DNA from: UMGS1498 sp900552335
Lineage (GTDB): Bacteria; Bacillota_I; Bacilli_A; RF39; UBA660
Assembly (NCBI GenBank): GCA_902477075.1
Contig: CABSFU010000002.1
Coordinates: forward strand, 1 to 64,000
DNA: 64,000 bases
Direction of reading: 5' to 3'
Positions within the stretch are counted from its first letter, which is position 1; every line of letters begins with the position of its first letter. The notes below the pieces were generated by a model, which searched no databases, was not told the origin of the DNA, and was given only the letters and a program-made list of their open reading frames with translations. Positions 26,699-35,604 of this stretch are shown here, one piece after another. The position numbers and the translations under genes were made by a program.

Positions 26699-28687
26699 AT
26701 GAAAACATTAGAAGAAATAAAAGGAATTGGCCCTAAAAATAGAAAATTATTAAATAAATTAGGCATTTATAATACAAATGATTTAATTCAGTTTTATCCT
26801 TTTCGTTATGAGATTTTAGAGAAAACAGATCTAAATCATTTAGAAGAAAAAGAAAAAATAGTGATAGATGGAATGGTTGAAAATGTACCAAGAGTTTACT
26901 ATATTAGTCGTAAATTAGATAAGATGTCATTTTCTCTTAATACGGGTAGTAATGTTTATCAAATTGTCATTTTTAATCGTGGTTTTTTGAAAAGTAAATT
27001 AACAGTAGGTACTGGAATTACAATTATTGGAGTAATAGATAAAAAACACCATACGATAACAGCGAGTGATATTCATTTTGGAAAAATAGTAGGAACGCAA
27101 ATCGAACCAATTTATCATTCTACTTATGGTTTATCAGGAAGTACCATTCATAAATATATCTTGGAGGCTTTAAAAGAGCAACCAGAAATACCAGACTATA
27201 TTCCAAAAGAAATCAGTGAACAATATCATTTTTGGGACAAAAAAAGAAGTATGATAGAATTACATCATCCTATTAGTAAAGAACGACTAAAATGTGCTAG
27301 TGTAAGAATGAAATATGAAGAACTATTTATCTTTATGTTAAAGATGAATTATTTAAAAAATAATAAAGAAAATAAAATTGGCTTAGAAAGAACAATCGAT
27401 TTTCAAAAAGTAACTGATTTTATGGAAAATTTACCTTTTTCATTAACAGTTGATCAGAAAAAAAGTATTGAGGATATTTATCATGATTTATGTGATAAAA
27501 AAAGGATGAACCGTCTTTTACAAGGTGATGTGGGAAGTGGTAAAACAATTGTGGCCATTATTAGTATGTATATGAACTATTTGAGTGGTTATCAAAGTGC
27601 CTTGATGGCTCCTACTGAAATTTTAGCAATTCAACATTATCAAAATATTCAAAAGTTATTTTCTCCTTTTTCTATCAAAATTGGACTATTAACTGGTAAA
27701 TTAAAAGCCAAAGAAAAAAAACAATTGTTAGAAGATTTAAAAAATGGAAATATTGATATGATGATTGGTACTCATGCCTTAATATCGGATGATGTAGTGT
27801 ATAAAAATTTAGGACTAGTGATTACAGATGAACAACATCGTTTTGGTGTCAATCAAAGAGGTAATTTAAAGAACAAAGGAATAACACCTGATATTTTATA
27901 TATGAGTGCTACTCCAATACCTAGAACGTATGCATTAACTTTATATGGTGATATGGATATTTCAAATATTAAAACAATACCTAGTGGTAAAAAAGAAATT
28001 ATTACAACTTTAAAAAAAGAAAGTGAAATGAAAGATGTTTTAAATGCTATGTTAGAACAATTAAAATTACATCATCAAATTTATGTTATTGCTCCTTTAA
28101 TAGAAGAGAGTGATAAAATTGATTTAGAAAATGTTTCTGCTTTAGAAGAAAAGATGAATAAAGCTTTTGGCAAGTATTATAAAATTGGTGTTCTTCATGG
28201 TAAAATGAAAAACGAAGAAAAAGAAGAAATTATGTCAAAATTTGAACGTAATGAGATTCAGATTTTAATTAGTACCACAGTAATAGAAGTAGGAATTGAT
28301 GTTAAAAATGCTACTATGATTGTTATATGGGATGCTTTTCGTTATGGACTTTCTACTTTACATCAATTACGTGGTAGAGTAGGTAGAAACGATTTACAAT
28401 CTTACTGTATTTTAATTAGTAATAGAGAAACAGAACGTCTTAATATTTTAACACAAACTTGTGATGGCTTTAAAATTAGTGAAGAAGATTTTTTACTTAG
28501 AGGTAGTGGAGATATTTTTGGAATAAAACAGAGTGGTGATATGATATTCCAAATAGCTGATTTAAAAAAAGATTATAAAATATTATTGAAAGCAAAAGAA
28601 GATAGTGAAAAATTTTTATTGAGTGGAGCGCTTGAAAAATATAGTGAAATTAAAGATTTGATATTAAACAGTATGGAACTTGATTAA
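26699..28687 (+). CDS. recG: ATP-dependent DNA helicase RecG
   Basis: Branch-migrating helicase that remodels stalled replication forks. An N-terminal wedge/OB domain (about residues 1-170) precedes the two RecA-like domains. Walker A is LLQGDVGSGKTIVA (about 277-290), the DExH box is ITDEQHRFG and motif III is YMSATPIPRT. Motif VI QLRGRVGRNDLQSYC and the following HQLRGRVGR block are clear. 662 aa is near the usual length. It is the last conserved gene before the island. Confidence 0.97.
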   Translation: MKTLEEIKGIGPKNRKLLNKLGIYNTNDLIQFYPFRYEILEKTDLNHLEEKEKIVIDGMVENVPRVYYISRKLDKMSFSLNTGSNVYQIVIFNRGFLKSKLTVGTGITIIGVIDKKHHTITASDIHFGKIVGTQIEPIYHSTYGLSGSTIHKYILEALKEQPEIPDYIPKEISEQYHFWDKKRSMIELHHPISKERLKCASVRMKYEELFIFMLKMNYLKNNKENKIGLERTIDFQKVTDFMENLPFSLTVDQKKSIEDIYHDLCDKKRMNRLLQGDVGSGKTIVAIISMYMNYLSGYQSALMAPTEILAIQHYQNIQKLFSPFSIKIGLLTGKLKAKEKKQLLEDLKNGNIDMMIGTHALISDDVVYKNLGLVITDEQHRFGVNQRGNLKNKGITPDILYMSATPIPRTYALTLYGDMDISNIKTIPSGKKEIITTLKKESEMKDVLNAMLEQLKLHHQIYVIAPLIEESDKIDLENVSALEEKMNKAFGKYYKIGVLHGKMKNEEKEEIMSKFERNEIQILISTTVIEVGIDVKNATMIVIWDAFRYGLSTLHQLRGRVGRNDLQSYCILISNRETERLNILTQTCDGFKISEEDFLLRGSGDIFGIKQSGDMIFQIADLKKDYKILLKAKEDSEKFLLSGALEKYSEIKDLILNSMELD

Positions 28688-28694
28688 TTTTCAA

Positions 28695-28723
28695 CTTGAC
28701 TTTTTTGCAAGGTGTCTATATAA
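28695..28723 (+). promoter_or_regulatory. Near-consensus promoter of a small RNA
   Basis: TTGACT (28695-28700), 17 bp, TATAAT (28718-28723). No open reading frame follows within 250 bp, which supports an RNA gene. Confidence 0.8.
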
Positions 28724-28729
28724 TTATAA

Positions 28730-28834
28730 TAGCGTGATGATATCACGCAGGAACACTCTTACGGACTAAAGATGAGAGTGTGCAACCAAAACCCCCTGAA
28801 ATTCCCCTCGAGAGAGGGGAATACTTTTGTTTAT
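28730..28834 (+). ncRNA. Small structured RNA with C-rich single-stranded segment, unknown family
   Basis: About 100 nt. Hairpin 1 is a perfect 7-bp stem (GCGTGAT/ATCACGC, 28731-28747). Hairpin 2 is a 7-bp stem (ACACTCT/AGAGTGT, around 28753-28781). An unpaired C-rich stretch ACCAAAACCCCCTGAA follows, then a terminator (ATTCCCCTC, GAGA, GAGGGGAAT, then a T-rich tail). I could not match it to SRP RNA, tmRNA, 6S or RNase P. The C-rich unpaired segment resembles the Shine-Dalgarno-pairing seeds of RsaE/RoxS-type regulatory RNAs, but this is an analogy. Its 3' part is repeated in the island. Confidence 0.65.
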
Positions 28835-28911
28835 AAGGGATTTTTAACTATTTTTGAGTTATCTAGATACCATACTAGATACCAAATATTATATTTAGAT
28901 ACCAATAATAT
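28792..28911 (+). repeat. att-like repeat R1 (left end of island)
   Basis: Core CCCCCTGAA, terminator hairpin (ATTCCCCTC/GAGGGGAAT), ATACTTTTGTTTATAAGG, then three AGATACC repeats (28864-28906). The right-hand 110 bp closely match R3 at 36156-36270. Interpreted as the attL junction of an integrative element, with the AGATACC units as integrase arm sites. Confidence 0.7.
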
Positions 28912-29010
28912 GGTATTTTTTTGATAAACTTATATTTTAATATTGTAAAGTGGACAATTTTTTTGAAAAATGATAGAATTAAAGTATAATTAATAGTAAA
29001 AAATGAAGAA

Positions 29011-29307
29011 ATGCTTTTCTATTTTTCTAAAGATAAATATGCAAATAAATCCAGTAAAGATTTAAAAGACTTAATTGAACAATATAAAGAATCAGAAACT
29101 GATTTATTACAATTTGATTTTAATAAAATAGAAAAAGCAAGAGAAGTAGGATTTATAATTTTTGATGTAGCAGAACATTTAAAATTACTTAAGGATAATA
29201 AAAGTAAATACACTTTAGAACAAGCAGGAGAAGAATTAAATAAAGCACAAGAATTACTATGGATAAATATGATTATAGTAAATTACCAAAGAAAAATTAA
29301 ATTGTAA
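29011..29307 (+). pseudogene. Truncated copy of the island Xre regulator
   Basis: The residues KSSKDLKDLIEQYKESETD and the following helices match the C-terminal half of the intact Xre protein at 37102-37632, but the N-terminal helix-turn-helix is absent. Near the end a 10-bp deletion relative to that copy (after KAQELL) shifts the frame, giving a different tail. It is a decayed remnant from the element that begins at R1. Confidence 0.8.
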
Positions 29308-29323
29308 GAAAGTAGGATTATAA

Positions 29324-29848
29324 GTGAAAGTATATATAGTTAGACATGGTGAAGTACCTCATAATGTATTAAAAATGTATAATAATGTAAATGAAGATTT
29401 AACAGATAATGGGATTATGCAGGCATTAGAATTAAGAGATAAAATTAAAGATATAAAGTTCGATATGGTTATTTCATCTCCACTTTTAAGAACAATACAT
29501 ACTGAAAACATACTAACATATTATGATGATAGTATTATAACTGATGATAGGTTAAGTGAAAGGGATTGTGGAGATTTAAGTGGTAAACCAAATGAGTGTA
29601 CAAATAGAGAAGAATATTGGAATTATTATACAGAAATACAATATGGGACAAGTGAAAATATTCAAGAGTTTTTTAAAAGAGTATATAACTTTTTAGACGA
29701 ACTAAAACAAAAAGATTATGAAAGTGTATTAATAGTGGCACATAGTGGAGTATCAAAGGCATTCAGTGGATATTTTGAAGGAATACAAGATGGTAAGTTT
29801 TTAAATAGAGGACTTAAAAATTGTGAAATAAAAATGTATGAACTGTAG
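29324..29848 (+). CDS. Histidine phosphatase family protein
   Basis: Phosphoglycerate-mutase-like fold. The catalytic RHGE motif is at the start (VYIVRHGEVPHN). SSPLLRTIHTENIL gives the second phosphate-binding Arg, and VAHSGVSKAF gives the second catalytic His. 174 aa is typical of small broad-specificity phosphatases. It has AAGTAGGA upstream of GTG 29324 and is followed 8 bp later by a GNAT gene. Physiological substrate unknown; cargo of the first element. Confidence 0.9.
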   Translation: MKVYIVRHGEVPHNVLKMYNNVNEDLTDNGIMQALELRDKIKDIKFDMVISSPLLRTIHTENILTYYDDSIITDDRLSERDCGDLSGKPNECTNREEYWNYYTEIQYGTSENIQEFFKRVYNFLDELKQKDYESVLIVAHSGVSKAFSGYFEGIQDGKFLNRGLKNCEIKMYEL

Positions 29849-29856
29849 GTATTAAT

Positions 29857-30417
29857 ATGGATTTTAATTATGTTGATTTTCTGTCATCTAGTGATAAGAA
29901 TTTGATAAAAAAATTGTATTATGAATCATTTGATAAAGATGAAAGATTTCCATTTTGGTTACTAAAGAAATGTTCTAAAGAAAAAAATGTAAAGTTTAAT
30001 GTAATATATAGCAAAGATAAAGTAATTGGTTTTCAATACATTATTGAATATGATAATATTGATTATTTAATGTATTTTGCTATTGAAAAAAGGCAAAGAA
30101 ATAATAGATATGGTTCAGAAATATTAAAAGAATTAAATAGAAGTTATAAAAATGTTTTATTGTGTATTGAAAAAACAAGTGAACAAGTATCCGATATTAA
30201 GCATAAAAGAAAACAATTTTATTTAAGAAATGAATTTGTTGGTACTAATAAGTATATTGTAGATAATAATGTTGAATATGAATTATTGTGTAACAATAGT
30301 AATTTAGATATAACTAAAGAAATATTAGAAAAAAGATATACAATGATGACAAGTTCTAAAATCTTAAGATTTATAATAAGTAAAATTTTTAATGTTTATA
30401 AGATTAAATTGAAGTAG
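29857..30417 (+). CDS. GNAT-family acetyltransferase
   Basis: The segment DYLMYFAIEKRQRNNRYGSEIL contains the acetyl-CoA-binding Q/R-x-x-G-x-G/A motif in degenerate form (RQRNNRYGSEIL). Flanking strands and the closing FYLRNEFVGT fit a GNAT fold. The last 35 residues, basic and hydrophobic (TSSKILRFIISKIFNVYKIK), are an unusual tail that may touch membrane or nucleic acid. Substrate unknown. Confidence 0.72.
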   Translation: MDFNYVDFLSSSDKNLIKKLYYESFDKDERFPFWLLKKCSKEKNVKFNVIYSKDKVIGFQYIIEYDNIDYLMYFAIEKRQRNNRYGSEILKELNRSYKNVLLCIEKTSEQVSDIKHKRKQFYLRNEFVGTNKYIVDNNVEYELLCNNSNLDITKEILEKRYTMMTSSKILRFIISKIFNVYKIKLK

Positions 30418-30425
30418 GTGAATTT

Positions 30426-31058
30426 ATGAACAAAGTATTTTTATATCTATATCCAATTGAAGAGTTTACTAAAGTTTTCGATTTAGAAAATGAATATTAT
30501 GATGAAATTGGTATTAGAAGACCTTTAAATGTCTTGAATGAAGCTATTCAAAAAAGATATAGAGATAATGGATATCAAATTGTATATGTAATTTATCCGG
30601 ATAAAGAGATTTATGGTATATTACCACAGTCCAATGATAAAATAGTATATACTGATATTACATTTGCTAAGGCAAGCGGATATAATCAAGATGGAAGTGA
30701 AAAACCATTAGATGAAGTTGTATATCCAAACGAACAATATATTTTAGAACAATTAGGGAATGTAAATGAGTTAGTAATTGGAGGATATCATTTTCAAGAT
30801 TGTTGTAAACGTGTTGGAGAAGTAGCATTAGCAAATGGTGTAAACACAATAATAGATTTAGATATGACAGATTTATTTTTTAATTTATATAGACAAGAAG
30901 AATATTTTAATATAGATTCATATGATCCAGCTAGATTTAAAGGATATATGATGAATAAAATGAGTAGATATGGAGATGAATTTTCTGAAAGATTGTTTAA
31001 TAGAAATTATCAAAGTGAGGCATATGGGTTTGGAAAACTTAATAAAAAACAAAAATAG
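30426..31058 (+). CDS. Hypothetical protein, possible isochorismatase-like fold
   Basis: 210 aa, soluble. The central stretch NELVIGGYHFQDCCKRVGEV resembles the Gly-Tyr...Cys segment of cysteine hydrolases of the isochorismatase superfamily, followed by ANGVNTIIDLDMTDLFF. The match is weak and the usual N-terminal Asp motif is not obvious. It follows the GNAT gene by 8 bp and is probably cotranscribed with it and the phosphatase. Confidence 0.55.
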   Translation: MNKVFLYLYPIEEFTKVFDLENEYYDEIGIRRPLNVLNEAIQKRYRDNGYQIVYVIYPDKEIYGILPQSNDKIVYTDITFAKASGYNQDGSEKPLDEVVYPNEQYILEQLGNVNELVIGGYHFQDCCKRVGEVALANGVNTIIDLDMTDLFFNLYRQEEYFNIDSYDPARFKGYMMNKMSRYGDEFSERLFNRNYQSEAYGFGKLNKKQK

Positions 31059-31141
31059 AATATTTATAGATGAGTGTAGCGAATAATTTTTGAAAATTTA
31101 AATTATAGTGTATAATAAATACCAATCAGGGTGGTGAGTTT

Positions 31142-31870
31142 ATGAGTGGATTAAAAATATTATTAAATGATATAAATAACATATATCAATTATCATACTA
31201 TATAATATATTATAAAAATTTAGAACAAAATGATAAAATAGGAGAGTGTAACAATAAAATTCAAAATATTTATAATAAATACAATATTAATAATATAAAT
31301 GAATTAATATTGATAATTGGAGAATTTGTAAAAACTATTGAAATAATAAAAGATGCAGAATTAGTAAGATTATTAATATTTGTGATTTTAGATTCTAAAA
31401 AAAGAAAAGTATTAGATTATAATGATGAAATATTAAAAAATATTTATAAGTATATTATAGAAAATGGATTATATGACCCAAATTGGAATATTGGAACATC
31501 AAGTGAACCATTATTTGCAATGCTACCTAATTCAAGTGATTTATATAGCGTAAATATGCTTGTATTTAATAATGAATTAATTGACTGGAATATACTTAAC
31601 AATGGTACTGATTCTTTTATATCTTTTGTATATAGTTATTTAAATTCAAGTTCAGATGTTGAACAATCATATTATTTAGAAATAATCAAAAGTGCTATTA
31701 ATAGAGTTGATTTTGATAGTACTAAAAGATATAAATCCAGTCAAAAAAAAGTTTGTTATGAAACAATGTCTATTAATGAAAGTTTAGAAAAACTTTATAA
31801 TAACCATCCATCGATTACCTCTATTTTAAATTTGGTAGCACAAAAAGTTAAAACAAAAAATATAATTTGA
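31142..31870 (+). CDS. Hypothetical helical protein
   Basis: 242 aa, predicted all-helical, rich in Ile, Asn and Tyr. No signal peptide, membrane helix or known motif is visible. GGTGG lies before ATG 31142 and an 84-bp gap with its own -10-like TATAATAAA suggests separate transcription. It ends in TGA, confirming TGA as a stop in this DNA. Function unknown. Confidence 0.55.
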   Translation: MSGLKILLNDINNIYQLSYYIIYYKNLEQNDKIGECNNKIQNIYNKYNINNINELILIIGEFVKTIEIIKDAELVRLLIFVILDSKKRKVLDYNDEILKNIYKYIIENGLYDPNWNIGTSSEPLFAMLPNSSDLYSVNMLVFNNELIDWNILNNGTDSFISFVYSYLNSSSDVEQSYYLEIIKSAINRVDFDSTKRYKSSQKKVCYETMSINESLEKLYNNHPSITSILNLVAQKVKTKNII

Positions 31871-31967
31871 TACTAATACTTATCATTTTAGTGTTAAATT
31901 TAGCAAATACATTTACTTTTAAATAAAAAAATATAAAATATCGGATATTGATTAGGAGGTTTTTGAA

Positions 31968-32552
31968 ATGACTGATGAAGAATTAAGAAAATTAAGAAAA
32001 GAAAAAAGAATGTTAATACACGAAAGAGATAAATATGTTAGTTTATTAAACGAAAAAAAATTACTAGAACATAATGATGCTGTAAAAAGATATTTTGAGT
32101 TAGATAAGAAATTAAATGATTTTAAAAGAGATTATGAAAATGAGACAAGAAAAACTATTGTAGATAGATTAGCCAATCATTGTCGAATTACCAGTACTAA
32201 TGATATATATGTATATATGGGTACATATATGTATAACTATATGGCTGATATAGAACATGGTTCAACTGATTATCGTGTTAATAAAAATGACAAACATGCT
32301 AATTATAGTTTATATAGAAATTTAGAAAATGAAGAATATGTAAAAATCTTAATTTCTGAACGAGCTGTTTTTGAGGAAGAACATATTATAATTACAGGTA
32401 AAAAGACAATAATAAATGAAAAGTATTACTATGAATTAAGAAGAAGATTTATTAGTGATTGTATAAATCACGGAGAACAATATGCTATGGATATTCTTTT
32501 AAATGATGAAGGAAATAAAGTGAAAAAATTAAATAAAAAATGTTGCAAATAA
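31968..32552 (+). CDS. Hypothetical protein with N-terminal coiled coil
   Basis: 194 aa. Residues 1-65 are strongly charged and helical (LRKLRKEKRMLIHERDKY), suggesting a coiled coil. The rest has mixed structure. AGGAGGT lies 8 bp before ATG 31968, a strong ribosome binding site. No family recognised. It lies inside the first element. Confidence 0.5.
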   Translation: MTDEELRKLRKEKRMLIHERDKYVSLLNEKKLLEHNDAVKRYFELDKKLNDFKRDYENETRKTIVDRLANHCRITSTNDIYVYMGTYMYNYMADIEHGSTDYRVNKNDKHANYSLYRNLENEEYVKILISERAVFEEEHIIITGKKTIINEKYYYELRRRFISDCINHGEQYAMDILLNDEGNKVKKLNKKCCK

Positions 32553-32577
32553 TTATCGCAATGTTATATAAGATAGA

Positions 32578-32712
32578 ATGATGAAAAGTCCAAATACTAG
32601 AAAATATTGTGTTTTTACCTGTGATAATAAGAATTTTCTAAAGCAAGTATCCAAAGTAATAGGAATTAATCTAGACAATGATGAAAATTGGTTTGTCGAT
32701 TTTAAGGCTTGA
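32578..32712 (+). CDS. Very small ORF or gene fragment
   Basis: Two adjacent ATGs (32578, 32581) open a 44-45 residue frame ending at TGA 32710. The peptide has two Cys residues and ends DENWFVDFKA. The composition is protein-like, but there is no clear ribosome binding site. It may be the start of a gene whose remainder was lost. Confidence 0.3.
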   Translation: MMKSPNTRKYCVFTCDNKNFLKQVSKVIGINLDNDENWFVDFKA

Positions 32713-32725
32713 AAGATGAAGTACA

Positions 32726-32932
32726 TTGTATTTTAAATATAAAATATTGAAATATCAGATTGATAACCAATTAGAGAAAGATTATATATGCAATAAATGT
32801 CATAAAATGGGAATTTTTAATATAGAAATGAATTGGTCAGAAAAGGATAAAAATAAGAGTATTATTAACATAAATAGGTTAAAAAATAATCAAGGTATAG
32901 GAATATACCTTTTTTTCATGTATAATAAATAA
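32726..32932 (+). CDS. Small ORF with CxxC motif, possible fragment
   Basis: 68 aa with CNKCHKMG, a zinc-finger-like knuckle. No good ribosome binding site is present. Its last residues are translated from a terminator hairpin (32892-32917), so it is probably a fragment rather than an intact gene. Confidence 0.3.
   Translation: MYFKYKILKYQIDNQLEKDYICNKCHKMGIFNIEMNWSEKDKNKSIININRLKNNQGIGIYLFFMYNK
32892..32917 (+). terminator. Intrinsic terminator before the HAD-GNAT gene
   Basis: AAGGTATA pairs with TATACCTT around GGAA, followed by T residues. Confidence 0.75.
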
Positions 32933-32943
32933 AGGTGGTAGTA

Positions 32944-34002
32944 ATGAGAATAGGAATAGATATAGATGATACTATGACTAACATAAAAGATAAACTTACA
33001 AATTCTGCAATACAGTATGCTAAAAGTTTAAATAAAGATGTACAATATATAGATTATAATGTTGTTGATATATATAACAATGGAAATATTTATCAAAAAT
33101 TATTTAATTTTAATTATGAAGAATTAAAGTATTTTTTAGGAACAATACAAGAAGGAATAACTGATAATGCTATTCCAAGAGAAAATTGTGTTGAAGTAAT
33201 AAATAAGTTACATAATGATGGCAATGAAATATATATTATTACTGCAAGAGATAAAGAATTTCATAAAGATCCATATTTACAAAGTAAGGAATGGCTTGAA
33301 AAAAATTCAATTTACTATGATAAATTAATTGTTAATGCCAGAGATAAAGGACAAGCATGTATAGAAAATAATATTGACTTATTAATTGATGATAGTATAA
33401 GTAATTGCTTAAATGTTGATAATTTGGGAATTGATACTATAATTATTGGAAATAAAAATGATAGAGGAATAAAAAACATTAATAATTGGCAAGAAATATA
33501 TGAATATATAGAAAATCATAATATAATTAAGATTATTCAATATCAAGAAAAATATAAAGATGAAATATGTTTATTCATTAATGAATGTATGCATAACTTT
33601 ATAGGTAGACCTTATAAAGAAAGATTAGATGTATCTAATATAGAAGAATACTATATAAAAAATAATGGTAACTTTTGGTTAGCAATAGATGTGAAAAGTG
33701 ATAAAATAGTTGGAAGTATTGCTATTGAAAATAGAAATAAATATGGAATATTGAAAAGATTCTATGTAAATAAAGAATATCAAAAATTAGGAATAGGGAA
33801 TCGTCTTTATAAAATGTTTTACAATTATGTAAAAGAACAAACTAAAATAGAAGAAATAAATCTTGCTTGTGGTAAAGTTTTAAAAGAAGCACATAAATTT
33901 TACATTAAAAATAATTTTAAACAGGTTGAAAGTTTACCCATAAAAATGCATTATGCAGATGACGATGATTTTTTTGTAAAGAAAGTAGATAGAGGAGAAT
34001 AG
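32944..34002 (+). CDS. HAD/5'-nucleotidase-like domain fused to a GNAT acetyltransferase
   Basis: 352-aa two-domain protein. Residues 1-190 are a HAD domain of the NT5C-like nucleotidase type: RIGIDIDDTMTN holds the nucleophile motif DxDxT, EIYIITARD is motif II and DLLIDDSISN is motif IV. Residues 195-345 are a GNAT domain with the acetyl-CoA loop KEYQKLGIGNRLYK and the closing KFYIKNNF. ATG 32944 has AAAGGTGG; the frame opens at GTG 32935. A stand-alone HAD of the same type is at 49583-50182. The link between the two activities is unknown. Confidence 0.85.
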   Translation: MRIGIDIDDTMTNIKDKLTNSAIQYAKSLNKDVQYIDYNVVDIYNNGNIYQKLFNFNYEELKYFLGTIQEGITDNAIPRENCVEVINKLHNDGNEIYIITARDKEFHKDPYLQSKEWLEKNSIYYDKLIVNARDKGQACIENNIDLLIDDSISNCLNVDNLGIDTIIIGNKNDRGIKNINNWQEIYEYIENHNIIKIIQYQEKYKDEICLFINECMHNFIGRPYKERLDVSNIEEYYIKNNGNFWLAIDVKSDKIVGSIAIENRNKYGILKRFYVNKEYQKLGIGNRLYKMFYNYVKEQTKIEEINLACGKVLKEAHKFYIKNNFKQVESLPIKMHYADDDDFFVKKVDRGE

Positions 34003-34053
34003 CAGTGGTGGTTAAAAAATTTTTAAAAGAACAAAAAAGCAAATAATATTATT

Positions 34054-34229
34054 TTTAGATACAAAAACTAGATACTAAACGTTAAAAATAAAGTTATTTT
34101 TATAAACTTTGATAAATTTTAATAAAAGAAAAAGCCTTATTTTGTAAGACTTTATATAATTATTAAATTGTTACGAACTGATAATAATATTTCCCCCTGA
34201 AATCCCGTCAGAAATGGCGGGATACTTTG
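34054..34229 (+). repeat. att-like repeat R2 (right end of the first element)
   Basis: Two arm-like units (AGATACAA, AGATACTAAACG), then a conserved 120-bp stretch, the core CCCCCTGAA (34192-34201) and a terminator hairpin ATCCCG/CGGGAT. The left 150 bp closely match R4 (45914-46060), while the hairpin differs from R1 and R3. Confidence 0.7.
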
Positions 34230-34354
34230 TTTATACTAAAAAGGCATTTATTTCTGATGATGATTATCCATTATATTCTAATCATGCTGGATATACAGAT
34301 GATGAAATATATATTCTTTTAATAGTAATGGATACTTATGAAGAAAATAAGTAA
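34228..34354 (+). pseudogene. 3' fragment of an unidentified gene
   Basis: Immediately after the R2 hairpin the DNA stays open in one frame (TKKAFISDDDYPLYSNHAGY and on to DTYEENK) to TAA 34352. No start codon or ribosome binding site is present. It looks like the tail of a gene cut by recombination at R2. Confidence 0.4.
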
Positions 34355-34431
34355 AGTCATTAAAGTTTAAGAGAATATATTGATTTTTACTAGCAAAAAT
34401 AATTCAATTAGCAAAAGAAAGAAGGTAAGAA

Positions 34432-34911
34432 ATGAAACTTAATAATTTTGATTTAATTACATTTGATTTAGAAAATAAAGAACATTTAACTCTTCTTGAA
34501 AGAATTATTAAATCTAATGGTAGTGAATTAATTAGTGGAGATATAAAAAGATTTGTAGAAAGAAATATTGAGTTAAATAAAAAAGACAATATAACAAATT
34601 GTTATATTATAGAGAATAAAAATAGTTTTATAGGATTAGCCTTTTTAAATTATCATCCAGAAGAAAAGAGAGATGAAAAAATATTATCAGAAGAAATAGA
34701 AATAGGCCTTGGGATATTACCAGAATTTAGAGGTAAGCATTTAGGCTCACAATTTGAAAAAGAATTTAGTGAATATTTGTTAAATAAATATCCACAATTT
34801 AATGAGGTAGTTGCGCGAATAGACAATAATAATTTAAAATCAATAAATGCTGTAAAAAAAGCAGGATTTGAACATATAGAAGGCGAAGAATATCATTTTA
34901 AGAGATTTTAA
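34432..34911 (+). CDS. GNAT-family acetyltransferase (RimJ/RimL-like)
   Basis: 159 aa. The acetyl-CoA motif LPEFRGKHLGSQFEKEF (R-G-x-x-L/I-G) and the terminal INAVKKAGFEHI, a conserved RimL-type closing motif, are clear. GAAGG precedes ATG 34432. It is one of few intact genes between R2 and R3, in an area otherwise full of gene fragments. Substrate unknown. Confidence 0.85.
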   Translation: MKLNNFDLITFDLENKEHLTLLERIIKSNGSELISGDIKRFVERNIELNKKDNITNCYIIENKNSFIGLAFLNYHPEEKRDEKILSEEIEIGLGILPEFRGKHLGSQFEKEFSEYLLNKYPQFNEVVARIDNNNLKSINAVKKAGFEHIEGEEYHFKRF

Positions 34912-34940
34912 AAATAAAATTGGTATTATAGAGATAATGT

Positions 34941-35195
34941 ATGAATTTAGATTTTGAAATAGATAATATAAGATTTAATGCTAGAGCATCAGTAGTTATA
35001 TATAATAAGGATAAAACAAAGGGTATTGTTATTTAAAATTATTGATAGAGATTATTTTATACTTCCTGGTGGTAGAATAGAATTTTTGATGAATTTTATA
35101 CAGTAGATATATCAAGAACAAAAGAAGAAACTTGTTTAGGATTAGCGATAGCAAAAGAATTTACTAAACAATTATGTGGTAAACATATATGCTAA
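34941..35195 (+). pseudogene. Nudix hydrolase fragment joined to sensor histidine kinase fragment
   Basis: From ATG 34941 a Nudix-like start (SVVIYNKDKTKGIVI) runs into a stop; the next frame continues with FKIIDRDYFILPGGRIE, the beginning of a Nudix box. Directly after, a third frame reads FDEFYTVDISRTKEE and CLGLAIAKEFTKQLCGKHI, the F and G2 boxes of a histidine kinase. Both genes are truncated and fused out of frame. Confidence 0.65.
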
Positions 35196-35302
35196 AAAAA
35201 TAATAATGAATTAGAAATAATTATACAAATATAAAATAGTAATTGAAAAGATAAAAACAAAATATTATCTTTATATGCCATTGCTGAATAAAAATTACGT
35301 TT

Positions 35303-35583
35303 ATGGAAAAATATTCAATGGATTACTTATATTTAGATAATACAATAATGGTTAATAATAGTTCTATTAGTCTATATGTATCTAATAATGGTGGAAAAGA
35401 TTTTTTAGAATCAAAAGTTAATTATACAAATGAAAATGTCAAATTTATTACTATTGAAAAAATGCTTTAAAACTTAAATTTTCTGTTTATCAATTTAATT
35501 CGAATAAAGATGAATATGAAAACAAAGAAATTCTATTTATTAGTAATGATAATGGATTAAGTTGGAATATTGAAAATAATTAG
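35303..35583 (+). pseudogene. Frameshifted hypothetical gene
   Basis: ATG 35303 opens 55 codons (MEKYSMDYLYLDN, SNNGGKDFLES). After the stop at 35468 the frame shifted by two continues with protein-like sequence (FNSNKDEYENKEILFISNDNG, then LSWNIEN) to 35583. SNNGGKDF and SNDNGLSW look like Asp-box/sialidase-type beta-propeller repeats, but the fragment is too short to assign. Confidence 0.4.
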
Positions 35584-35604
35584 AAATAGTTATGGAGATA
35601 AAGT

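Noticed and set aside
28730..28834. Small RNA considered as SRP RNA, tmRNA or 6S RNA
   Set aside because: It lacks the SRP GGTCAGG/GGAAGGAA core, the tmRNA tRNA-like end and resume codons, and the long 6S bubble; left as unknown.
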